Assembly: GCA_903920695.1 (NCBI GenBank) | Contig: CAIXNB010000068.1 | Span: 1-40,745 of the forward strand | Length of the DNA: 40,745 nt | Origin: an uncultured beta proteobacterium | Lineage (GTDB): Bacteria > Pseudomonadota > Gammaproteobacteria > Burkholderiales > Burkholderiaceae_C | Reading direction: 5' to 3' | Part shown: positions 32,395 through 39,567 of the stretch, one piece after another | How positions within the stretch are numbered: the first letter of the stretch is position 1 | How the letters are laid out: each line of letters starts with the position of its first letter | The notes under the pieces: model-generated | Databases searched by the model: none | Told to the model about the DNA's origin: nothing | Seen by the model: only the letters and a program-made list of their open reading frames with translations | Made by a program: the position numbers and the translations under genes

Positions 32395-33836
32395 GCCCCT
32401 TTGACAAGGCGCGTTATGCGCGGTTGTTGGAGGGGCTGGAGGCTGTGGAATGCATGTTCAGCCAGATTGCCGCTAGGGAGCGAATTGATTCGGAGAGCTT
32501 GTTGAAGGTAAGCCTAGAAATGGCAGCACGGCTTTCCACTGTGAAGCGACTGGATTCGGTTGCTGAAGTCGCACAGGTCTCGGACGGCAACCATTTGAGT
32601 ATCGCCAATGAGTTCGGTGATGAACAAGCAGAAGGTGTCCGATATTTGCGCGGGCAGGATATTAGCGGCGACATGGTTCTTGATGATCGGAACCAGGTTT
32701 TCATCCCTGAAACAGAATACGACAAGCTGGCTCGTTCACACATTTTTCAAAACGATGTCCTGATAACCATCGTCGGTGCCAATACAGGCCAGACCGCACT
32801 TGTTGACGAGGCCCCTGAAAAGCTCACCGCGAATTGCAAGCTTGGAATCTTGCGGCCCAAAAAATCGGTCATTCATCCCGCCTATCTACATGCTTGTCTT
32901 GCTGGTCGATACGGGCAAACGCAGGTTATGGCCGCCAAGCGCGGCGGCGCTCAAATGGGGTTGATCCTGCCGGATTTGAAAACGCTGAAGATTCCCCGCT
33001 TCAGTGAAATTTTCGAATCGAAGGTTGCAGTTATTTCGTTGCGGGCACATCGAACAAGGAGAACTGTTCATAAGTGCTTTGCGGAGGCGGAGAGCGTTCT
33101 CCTTCAAGCGCTTGGCCTGAAAAACTGGCAAGCCCCCGAACCATTGAGTTATGTCCGCAGCAGCCGCGATGCGTTTGCGGCGGGTCGCTTGGATGCACAG
33201 CATTTCCAGCCGCGATACGCCGCTCTTGCGGGCCATATACAAGCGACTGGCAATGGTCATTTGTTGGGGGACTGGCTGCTTCAAAACCGACGTGGCAAAC
33301 AACCCGACTATGCCGATGACGGGCTGCCTGTGGTCAATTCAAAGCATGTGCTACGGGGCGAAGTTCGGCTTGATTCAGACAATCGCCGTGCCATGCATGG
33401 CGATGATGATTTATTGATTCACACGGGCGATGTGCTGATGAACGGTACCGGCGTTGGCACTATTGGACGCTGCGCACCCTATCTTCACACGGCGAGCGCC
33501 ATACCCGACAACCATGTCACCATTCTTAGCCCCAAGAGTGGGTTGGACGCTGTGTATCTCTCGGTTTTTCTCAATTCGATGGCGGGTCAGTTGCAAGTAG
33601 AGCAGCGTTTGCGTGGGTCTTCTGGGCAGATTGAGCTTTATCCCAATGACATTGCGCAGTTCCACATCTGGATTGCGCCGCCATCTGTGCAGCGGGACGT
33701 GCGTCATGCCGTAGAGCAGAGTTACGAGCTAAAGCAACGCTCCACCCAGCTCCTCGACACCGCCAAACGCGCTGTCGAAATTGCCATTGAAAAAGGCGAA
33801 AAGACCGCACTGGCGTATTTGGAGACGAATGCATGA
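32334..33836 (+). CDS. Specificity subunit (HsdS-like, two target-recognition domains)
   Basis: It supplies DNA target recognition for the upstream nuclease-methyltransferase. Two TRDs alternate with conserved helical spacers; the repeated motif appears as ERIDSESLLKVS (near the N-end) and GRLDAQHFQPRYA (middle), and GAQMGLILPDLKTLKI and SSGQIELYPNDIAQFHI end the two TRDs. Two TRDs imply a bipartite target. Canonical starts in frame are TTG 32424 and 32427, both with poor ribosome sites. Yet the frame is open from 32334, and the conserved-looking GPFDKARYARLLEGLEAVE stretch begins before them. No ATG, GTG or TTG exists upstream, so translation may use ATA 32391, the TTGs, or -1 frameshifting from the methyltransferase. 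The coordinates mark the open frame. Confidence 0.85.
   Translation, partial: RYCGSVCGVCKKRGLRFFSIGPFDKARYARLLEGLEAVECMFSQIAARERIDSESLLKVSLEMAARLSTVKRLDSVAEVAQVSDGNHLSIANEFGDEQAEGVRYLRGQDISGDMVLDDRNQVFIPETEYDKLARSHIFQNDVLITIVGANTGQTALVDEAPEKLTANCKLGILRPKKSVIHPAYLHACLAGRYGQTQVMAAKRGGAQMGLILPDLKTLKIPRFSEIFESKVAVISLRAHRTRRTVHKCFAEAESVLLQALGLKNWQAPEPLSYVRSSRDAFAAGRLDAQHFQPRYAALAGHIQATGNGHLLGDWLLQNRRGKQPDYADDGLPVVNSKHVLRGEVRLDSDNRRAMHGDDDLLIHTGDVLMNGTGVGTIGRCAPYLHTASAIPDNHVTILSPKSGLDAVYLSVFLNSMAGQLQVEQRLRGSSGQIELYPNDIAQFHIWIAPPSVQRDVRHAVEQSYELKQRSTQLLDTAKRAVEIAIEKGEKTALAYLETNA
32382..32394 (+). promoter_or_regulatory. Possible -1 frameshift (T7) site joining methyltransferase and specificity frames
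   Basis: Seven consecutive T (32382-32388) lie two codons before the methyltransferase stop (32392-32394). A -1 slip, or one extra T, continues straight into the specificity frame and yields a ~1,198-residue nuclease-methyltransferase-specificity polypeptide like AloI. A homopolymer sequencing error or phase variation would look the same. Confidence 0.5.
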
Positions 33837-34411
33837 GCGGCGATTACTACAAGGAGTGGCGCGAAAAATCGGAGGTCGATTACTTCCCGCAGTTGGTAAT
33901 CTTGTGGCTTTCGACAAATTCTTGGTACCGCTCGCACTACTCCGAAATAGCGTCCAAGCGTGATCGTGAATTTTTGAACAAGCTACGCGACGATCACACC
34001 ACGCGCAATAAGCTCTTTGCTCGTTTTGACAAACTTCTTCAGGCAGCAGGGACGAAAGACCACGCGGAACTCATCAGCACGATTGAGGCACTGTCCTTCG
34101 CATTGAACCGTGCTCTGCTGCTCTGGGATGAGGATGATGCGGGAAGTGCGATTACGTTTGAAAACTGTTTATTCACGCCGCACCCCAAGACCTACGGGAG
34201 TCTTGTGGTCAACAAACAGGCGTCCGGCATAAAAATCAGCGACACGCTCAAATTGACGGATGACAAATCCGCGTTGTTCAATGGTTTTCTGGAAATCGTT
34301 TATCAGGTTCGCTGTCAGTTGGTGCACGGTCAATTGGAGCCAAATGACGACACGCATGAGGCTGTGAAGCAGGTCTATTTTCTGTTGCGCATATTGATGA
34401 GTTTCAGTTAA
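33833..34411 (+). CDS. HEPN-domain protein, candidate RNase, coupled to the specificity gene
   Basis: The 192-residue helical protein carries a HEPN-type active-site motif R160-x4-H165 in VRCQLVHGQLEPND near its C-terminus, followed by a final helix, as in HEPN nucleases of toxin and abortive-infection systems. Its ATG overlaps the specificity stop by 4 nt (ATGA), so it is made with the restriction proteins. PrrC, the anticodon nuclease guarded by a type I system in E. coli, is a precedent for a HEPN effector beside restriction genes, but PrrC has its own ATPase and this protein does not. A non-catalytic structural role is possible. Confidence 0.78.
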   Translation: MSGDYYKEWREKSEVDYFPQLVILWLSTNSWYRSHYSEIASKRDREFLNKLRDDHTTRNKLFARFDKLLQAAGTKDHAELISTIEALSFALNRALLLWDEDDAGSAITFENCLFTPHPKTYGSLVVNKQASGIKISDTLKLTDDKSALFNGFLEIVYQVRCQLVHGQLEPNDDTHEAVKQVYFLLRILMSFS

Positions 34412-34423
34412 GGGGTAAAGGTC

Positions 34424-35464
34424 ATGGCAATCTGGTTAATCCGCGCCGGTTCACACGGCGAATACGAGCAAAAGTTCATTCAAGAAAACCGGGTCTATGT
34501 GACCTGGGACGGGCTTGATGTGAACTTGATCAAGCTGACTGAGCGCGCGGAACTGGTGGCCGCGATGACACAGCGAAACCCCAACACCAAGCCCAAGGCG
34601 ATCTTGAATTGGGTCAGCCAGGTGTGGCCGTTTGCGCATGGCATCAAGAAGGGTGACTTGGTGATATTGCCGCTCAAGTCGCAGCCTGCAATTCAGATTG
34701 GCGAGGTCACGGGCGATTACCACTTTGAAGCTGGCGGGCCAGACCCATACTTTCACTGGCGGCCAGTCAAGTGGATTGGCGAAGCCGTGCCGCGTGCCAA
34801 CTTTGGCAAGGACTTGTTGTTTACCTTCGGCGCGTTCATGACGATCTGCCGGGTGCAGCGCAACAGTGCCGAACAGCGCATTTCGGCCATGCGCGCCAAC
34901 GGCTGGAAGCCCGAAACCATATCAGCGGCGACAAAGGCCACGGCCACAGCACCGGCAACGGATGAAGGCGCAGAAGACACCAATCTGGAAGACTTGGCCC
35001 ACGATCAAATTGCCCAGCTCATTTCCGCCCGCTTCAAGGGTCATGGGTTGACGCGGCTGGTGGAGGCGATCCTGAAAGCGCAGGGGTACACCACCTACCG
35101 CAGCCCGGAAGGTGCAGACGGCGGTGCGGACATTCTGGCGGGCGCTGGCCCCCTCGGATTCGGTGCGCCGCGCTTGTGTGTGGAAGTCAAGTCCGAAAGC
35201 GGCCCGATTGACCGCCCGACGGTCGACAAGCTGCTGGGCGCGGTAACAAAGTTTGGTGCGGACGAGGGCTTGTTTGTCTCATGGAGCGGATTCAAAAGCA
35301 ATGTTCAAAAGGAACTTGCCGCCAGCTTTTTCAAGGTGCGGCTGTGGACCCAAAAGGAACTGCTCGAACAACTCTTTGCCCACTACGACCACCTGGACGA
35401 GGACTCGAAGGCAGAGCTGCCGCTGAAGCGGGTCTGGATGGTGGCGGCGCAGGATGGGGAATAG
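34424..35464 (+). CDS. Mrr-type restriction endonuclease with a PUA/EVE-like N-terminal domain
   Basis: The C-terminal half (about 205-325) is an Mrr_cat nuclease: D236 in DGGADIL and E254-V-K256 in CVEVKS, with IDRPTVDKLLGAVTKFGADEGLFVSW downstream. The first ~155 residues (MAIWLIRAGSHGEYEQ, WPFAHGIKKGDLVILPL, QIGEVTGDYHF) resemble PUA/EVE-like modules that read modified bases. A Pro/Ala/Thr linker joins them. This is the plan of type IV enzymes that cut modified phage DNA. It starts 12 nt after the HEPN gene, with AAGGGG over the preceding stop, so it belongs to the same transcript. Confidence 0.85.
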   Translation: MAIWLIRAGSHGEYEQKFIQENRVYVTWDGLDVNLIKLTERAELVAAMTQRNPNTKPKAILNWVSQVWPFAHGIKKGDLVILPLKSQPAIQIGEVTGDYHFEAGGPDPYFHWRPVKWIGEAVPRANFGKDLLFTFGAFMTICRVQRNSAEQRISAMRANGWKPETISAATKATATAPATDEGAEDTNLEDLAHDQIAQLISARFKGHGLTRLVEAILKAQGYTTYRSPEGADGGADILAGAGPLGFGAPRLCVEVKSESGPIDRPTVDKLLGAVTKFGADEGLFVSWSGFKSNVQKELAASFFKVRLWTQKELLEQLFAHYDHLDEDSKAELPLKRVWMVAAQDGE

Positions 35465-35500
35465 CACGGCTGTAATTTATTTCGAACTTTGGGAGATGAC

Positions 35501-36412
35501 ATGCCACTAATATTTTGCAATGTCGGTTGGATGAATCACTACAACGGTATCGACGGTGATTCCATTACAGGGGGCGGCAAATACAACCAGCACTCAATTG
35601 GTCACGAGGTTTGCAACTTCACCAACAATGGCGGCACCCTGTACGGATATGTTCAGCCAACGGGAAAAATCAAGATTGAGAAACTCGGTGCAGGCAAGAA
35701 TGACGATTTCGTAAGCGGCGTGACCGTCGTATGGACCGCAGGACCAGAAAGTGGCGGAACGGTAGTAGTCGGTTGGTACAAAGACGCGACCGTCTATCGT
35801 GACGTTCAAACTATCGCAAAACCAAATAAACGTCAAAGGGAGAATGGCGTTAGCAGCTACCGAATTCAAGCACTTGCAGGTAACGCCGTGCTACTTTCGG
35901 TTGAGCAGCGACAGCTAATAATTCCTCGGGCCGTCAAGGGCGGAATTGGACAAAGCAACGTTTGGTTTGCAGACAAAGAGGAAAGCCAAAAGCTGGTGCA
36001 AAGTGTGATGACACTTATTGACGCCGGAACCCTTCCGACCCTTCCAGACATAGACCAAAACCAGTCTACCTTTGAGGGCAATCCTCGCCTCGTAGCCCAT
36101 CTTCGGCGTGAGCGTAGTTCGTCAATTGTCAAAGCCAAAAAAAATGCAACGCTCCAAGCCACAGGAAAACTTTGCTGTGAGGTATGCGGTTTCGACTTTA
36201 AAGTTGCTTATGGGGAGCTTGGCGATGAGTTTTGTGAAGTGCACCATATTTTGCCGTTATCCAAAGCTGATGGTGTAGTCAGGACAGCATTGGAAGATTT
36301 GGCAATTGTTTGCTCAAACTGTCACCGCATCATTCATCGAACTGATCCAATGCCCAGTATTCCCAATTTGTCGAAGCACATTAAGCACCAAAAGGTTACG
36401 GGCGGGGTTTAA
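35501..36412 (+). CDS. HNH endonuclease with an uncharacterised N-terminal domain
   Basis: The 303-residue protein ends in a zinc-supported HNH nuclease: C226-x2-C229, H248-H249 in EVHHILPLS, and C271-SN-C274-H275 in CSNCHRIIHR. The N-terminal ~180 residues start MPLIFCNVGWMNHYNG and look beta-rich, possibly a reader of modified DNA as in other putative type IV HNH enzymes. GGGAGA lies 4 nt before ATG 35501; an in-frame TTG at 35489 is less likely. It is 36 nt downstream of the Mrr-type gene, and its stop codon overlaps the integrase stop on the opposite strand. Confidence 0.87.
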   Translation: MPLIFCNVGWMNHYNGIDGDSITGGGKYNQHSIGHEVCNFTNNGGTLYGYVQPTGKIKIEKLGAGKNDDFVSGVTVVWTAGPESGGTVVVGWYKDATVYRDVQTIAKPNKRQRENGVSSYRIQALAGNAVLLSVEQRQLIIPRAVKGGIGQSNVWFADKEESQKLVQSVMTLIDAGTLPTLPDIDQNQSTFEGNPRLVAHLRRERSSSIVKAKKNATLQATGKLCCEVCGFDFKVAYGELGDEFCEVHHILPLSKADGVVRTALEDLAIVCSNCHRIIHRTDPMPSIPNLSKHIKHQKVTGGV

Positions 36413-37863
36413 TTGGTCAGGATAGCGTCTCGTCCACGCATAGCCACAACATTGGTAATGCTGCCATCGGCCATGCCTTGCAGTAGTGCCAGACGGCTGC
36501 CCAACAATTTCCATGCGTCGCGCATCGGACCTTCGTACTGGGCGCGTTGGTAGATGCGTTTGACCTTGCCCACCTCCGTGTGGTTCAGGCACTTTTCGAC
36601 CACATCGGGGAGGGCCCCGAGTTCCGCCATGGTGGTGGCCGCTGTACGGCGCAAGTCATGCGGTGTCCACTTGCCGCCGGGTAGTACGAGTGCGTCCACG
36701 TCCTTAGAGCGGCCGCTCATGGGAACATCACCGGGGCGTTGCCTGTCGCCCACTTGCTTGGTGACGGTCTTGACGCAAACATGGTCGGCAAAGTCAGGTT
36801 GATCTTTTTTGGGCTGCGTAGCCGGGAACAGCCAAGGCGTCAGGCCGGTGCTTTCATGCAGGCTCTTCAGTTGGCACAGTGCAAAGTCACTAAGCCAAAT
36901 TTCATGCCGCTTGCCGTTCTTGGTCTCTGGCAGGGTCAGATTTCGCCGCTTAAAGTCCACATGCTCCCAGCGCGCAGCCAATACTTCACCGACGCGGGCG
37001 GCTGTCGCCAATTGAATCAGCAGCGCGAGCTGGCTGGTGCCTGCAAGCCCTGCCTTGGGCAGCTTCTGAAACAGCAGGATCAATTCAGCTTCGCTCAACA
37101 CGCGGTCGCGCTCCACGTCAGCACCTATGCGGGCCTTTTTGACGCGAGCAGTAGGGTCGGCATCCACATAATCCCGATCCAGCGCGAAGCCAAACATCTG
37201 GCGCATATCGGCCAGCGTCTTTTTGGCGGTGCGCACCATGTTCTGGGTGGGCGTGGCGCGTGATTTGATGGTGTCCACAATTTCCTGTATGTGCGCCTTG
37301 CTCACGTCCGCTGCCGCCACATTGCCGATGAGAGGGAAGACATCGCGCTCAAAAGAGCGCTCCGCCTCGCTGCCTTTGTCGGCGCGCTGGACCAGCTCCA
37401 GCCGCTGCCATTGCTCAAACAGGCTGCGCACAGTCATGCGTGCGGTCTTTTCGGCCAATGCTTGCAGCCGCAATTGCTGCTGGTGCACAGCTTCTTGCCT
37501 GTCAGCTTCGATTTTGAGGAGTTCGGCCTCACGCTCGGCCGCCAGGCGCAGTTGGTCGGCTTCGCGGTCGGATTGCACTTGTTCGCGTGCGAGTTGGCTT
37601 TGTGCCACCGGGTCGATGCCGCTTTGAATCTTCACCCGCAATGCGTCACGGTCTTTGCGGATGGCGGTGATGTCAGATTTGGGCCAGGTGCCAACCAGCA
37701 CTTCGCGCGATTTGCCGCCAAACTTGTAGGCGAACCGGAATTGAACCGAGACGGCACCGTCGCGCGCCACATAGACCTTGCCCTTGAGCGATCCACCGTC
37801 AGTTAATCGGCGTCCGTGGTCCGCAGCATTCAGCGCTTTGAGTTCCAACATCGTCAGTGCCAT
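36409..37863 (-). CDS. Tyrosine integrase of the tRNA-Pro element (P4-like)
   Basis: The site-specific recombinase of 484 residues has an N-terminal DUF4102-like arm-binding domain (about 1-85), an unusual charged Gln/Glu/Ala/Arg-rich coiled coil (about 85-145), a SAM-like core-binding domain (about 150-245), and a catalytic domain with R290 in AARVGE, H402-x2-R405 in PHDLRR, and Y438 in RIYQR. It excises and integrates at the 51-bp tRNA-Pro core. I chose ATG 37863 with CCGGAG upstream; the longer frame to 37920 would translate the repeat pair 37894-37916, which is more likely DNA-binding sites. It points into the element, tail-to-tail with the HNH gene. Confidence 0.93.
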   Translation of the reverse strand: MALTMLELKALNAADHGRRLTDGGSLKGKVYVARDGAVSVQFRFAYKFGGKSREVLVGTWPKSDITAIRKDRDALRVKIQSGIDPVAQSQLAREQVQSDREADQLRLAAEREAELLKIEADRQEAVHQQQLRLQALAEKTARMTVRSLFEQWQRLELVQRADKGSEAERSFERDVFPLIGNVAAADVSKAHIQEIVDTIKSRATPTQNMVRTAKKTLADMRQMFGFALDRDYVDADPTARVKKARIGADVERDRVLSEAELILLFQKLPKAGLAGTSQLALLIQLATAARVGEVLAARWEHVDFKRRNLTLPETKNGKRHEIWLSDFALCQLKSLHESTGLTPWLFPATQPKKDQPDFADHVCVKTVTKQVGDRQRPGDVPMSGRSKDVDALVLPGGKWTPHDLRRTAATTMAELGALPDVVEKCLNHTEVGKVKRIYQRAQYEGPMRDAWKLLGSRLALLQGMADGSITNVVAMRGRDAILTN

Positions 37864-37893
37864 AGCAAACTCCGGTAGACTGCGCCGTCGCCG

Positions 37894-37916
37894 TTGTCCC
37901 AACCATTGTCCCAACT
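37894..37916 (+). repeat. Right pair of 12-bp-spaced direct repeats (putative integrase arm sites)
   Basis: TTGTCCCAACC at 37894-37904 and TTGTCCCAACT at 37906-37916, in the same orientation and spacing as the left pair (19691-19713). They sit 31 bp upstream of the integrase start, so occupancy could also repress the integrase gene. Confidence 0.8.
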
Positions 37917-38050
37917 GCAACGCAGGCTTTGAGTGTATCGCAATGGACGTTGTTGGATAATGCCTTTTATGAGATTTTGTTAAAATTCGTTTAAATTCAA
38001 TTGGTTAGGTGACTTTTAAGCCTTTGTTGATTTTTCTGGAACTTACCAAA

Positions 38051-38101
38051 ACTTGCATGGGGTGCAAGGGGTAGAAGGTTCGAATCCTTTCACACCGACC
38101 A
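38051..38101 (+). repeat. attR: partial tRNA-Pro 3' half, direct repeat copy 2
   Basis: 51 nt matching 19573-19623 with one mismatch (A at 38073). Only the anticodon stem-loop, variable region, T-arm and 3' acceptor strand are present, with no 5' half, so this is an attachment remnant and not a tRNA gene. Confidence 0.93.
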
Positions 38102-38112
38102 GTAGTTCAGAT

Positions 38113-38150
38113 AAAGGCCGCTAAGGACAGACACTTAGCGGCCTTTTTCA
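38113..38150 (+). terminator. Strong terminator beyond attR, probably the original tRNA-Pro terminator
   Basis: AAAGGCCGCTAAG (38113-38125) pairs over 13 bp with CTTAGCGGCCTTT (38134-38146), followed by T. Its position 12 nt after the tRNA remnant is what the uninterrupted tRNA gene would have had, unless it belongs to a second tandem element. Confidence 0.85.
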
Positions 38151-38215
38151 TTGGTAAATTAGCTACTTGAACGATAAGTACGGACAAGGACAAACATTGA
38201 CAGTCAAGACAAAAC

Positions 38216-38250
38216 CGGGGAACATAGCGGGGAACAAAACCGGGAAATAA
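38216..38250 (+). repeat. Three 12-bp-spaced repeats upstream of the second integrase
   Basis: CGGGGAACA at 38216-38224 and 38228-38236, then a diverged copy CCGGGAAAT at 38240-38248, each 12 bp apart. Same periodicity as the repeats of the first element but a different sequence, so probable arm sites of the second integrase. Confidence 0.65.
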
Positions 38251-38293
38251 GGGTTTTTTTATGATTTTGCCCCGGTCTCATTGAAGAAATGCC

Positions 38294-39538
38294 ATGTTGA
38301 CTGATGCCCAATGCCGCAACGCCACTTGTTCCCCGGACAAAAAGCGGGGGCGGTTTACTGATGCTGGTAGCCTGTACTTGGAAGTCAGCCCGGCAGGATC
38401 GAAGCGCTGGTTTTGGAAAATGTACGCTACCGGCAAAGAGACCCGGCTGGCCCTGGGCAGTTACCCGGATGTGTCACTGACGGCAGCACGCAAAGCCCGC
38501 GATGCGGCAAAGCTCAACAAGTCCGAAGGCCGGGACCCCGTGCAGCTGCGCAAGGTAGAAAAGCTCAAAGCCACCACCCCGGACGCCGACACCTTCAAAG
38601 TAACGGCGCTCGAGTGGTATGAAATGAAATTGTCCGGTTGGAGCAGCCACTACGCCATCAGGGAAAAGCGCAACCTTGAGAAAGACTTGTTCCCCCACTT
38701 TGCAGCACGGCGCATTGGTGACATTCAACCGATAGAGCTGCTGGCAGCAGTCCGTGCGGTAGAGGAGCGCGGCACTCTGGACGTAGCGCACCGGGTACTG
38801 ACAACAGCGGGGCAAGTCTGGCGCTATGCGGTGGCTACTGGGCGCGCAGGGCGGGACGTGAGCGCAGATATAAAGGGCGCATTGACGCCACACCACGGCA
38901 AACACTTTGCGGCCATCACCGACCCGGTAAAGCTGGGGGAACTGATCCGCATCGTTCGCAGCTATCAAGGCGGGCCGATAGTGCGGGCGGCGCTGCAACT
39001 GGCACCGATGCTATTTCAGCGACCCGGTGAACTGCGCGCAGCTGCATGGGCTGAATTTGATCTTGATGCAGCGCTCTGGACTATTCCGGCAGCGAGAATG
39101 AAACGGCGGGTAGACGGCAAGAAAAACGGTGATCCGCACCTGGTGCCATTGCCGACACAGGCGGTAGAGATACTGCGCAGGCTGCACACACTGACAGGGC
39201 ACGGCACTTTACTTTTCCCCGGTGAACGCAGTCACGACCGACCTATCAGCGACAACACTTTACGGGCGGCGCTGCTGACGCTGGGTTACGGGCCAGACAA
39301 ACAGAGCGTGCATGGATTCAGAGCGACGGCGCGCACGATGCTGGCAGAGATACATGATGTGGATCCGCTGGTGATCGAAGCGCAGTTAGCGCACGCGGTG
39401 AAGGATGCCAACGGACGCAGCTACAACCGCACGACCTACCTAAAACATCGGGCCACCATGATGCAGCAATGGGCAGACTACCTGGACAAACTGGCTAAGG
39501 GTGCTGACGTGATTCCATTTAAGGCTGCGGTAAGTTAA
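38294..39538 (+). CDS. Second tyrosine integrase (P4/IntS-like)
   Basis: The 414-residue recombinase has an N-terminal DUF4102 arm-binding domain (LTDAQCRNA...GSYPDVSLTAARKARDAAK), a core-binding domain, and catalytic residues R248 in PGELR, H340-x2-R343 in HGFRAT and Y377 in SYNRTTYL. It is only distantly like the first integrase, so it belongs to a different element or remnant. It lies 193 nt past attR and reads away from it, the usual place and direction for an integrase at the left end of an element inserted at a tRNA. Toxin-antitoxin genes follow closely. Confidence 0.92.
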   Translation: MLTDAQCRNATCSPDKKRGRFTDAGSLYLEVSPAGSKRWFWKMYATGKETRLALGSYPDVSLTAARKARDAAKLNKSEGRDPVQLRKVEKLKATTPDADTFKVTALEWYEMKLSGWSSHYAIREKRNLEKDLFPHFAARRIGDIQPIELLAAVRAVEERGTLDVAHRVLTTAGQVWRYAVATGRAGRDVSADIKGALTPHHGKHFAAITDPVKLGELIRIVRSYQGGPIVRAALQLAPMLFQRPGELRAAAWAEFDLDAALWTIPAARMKRRVDGKKNGDPHLVPLPTQAVEILRRLHTLTGHGTLLFPGERSHDRPISDNTLRAALLTLGYGPDKQSVHGFRATARTMLAEIHDVDPLVIEAQLAHAVKDANGRSYNRTTYLKHRATMMQQWADYLDKLAKGADVIPFKAAVS

Positions 39539-39567
39539 ACTAAGTGCTACACATTCAGGGCAACACC

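Larger units (their letters stand above)
19574..38101. mobile_element. 18.5-kb integrative element inserted in tRNA-Pro
   Basis: The element is bounded by 51-bp direct repeats of the tRNA 3' end, 18,478 bp apart. A tyrosine integrase (36409-37863) lies beside the right end and matched 12-bp-spaced repeats lie inside both ends. It carries ParA and an unknown partner, an AlpA-like regulator, a Toprim primase and a DUF3987-type protein, several hypotheticals, and a restriction island. No relaxase, type IV secretion, phage structural or transposase gene was recognised, so it is best described as a satellite-like or mobilisable genomic island. Confidence 0.9.

Noticed and set aside
30241..33836. 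Classical type I hsdRMS system
   Set aside because: No HsdR helicase/translocase motifs are found in any frame of the window, and the methyltransferase carries its own nuclease domain.
19624..38050. CRISPR array or conjugation module within the element
   Set aside because: No regularly spaced repeats of CRISPR size and no relaxase, coupling protein or type IV secretion genes were seen.
38051..38101. Second tRNA-Pro gene
   Set aside because: Only the 3' half is present; there is no 5' acceptor strand or D-arm, so it is an attachment-site remnant.
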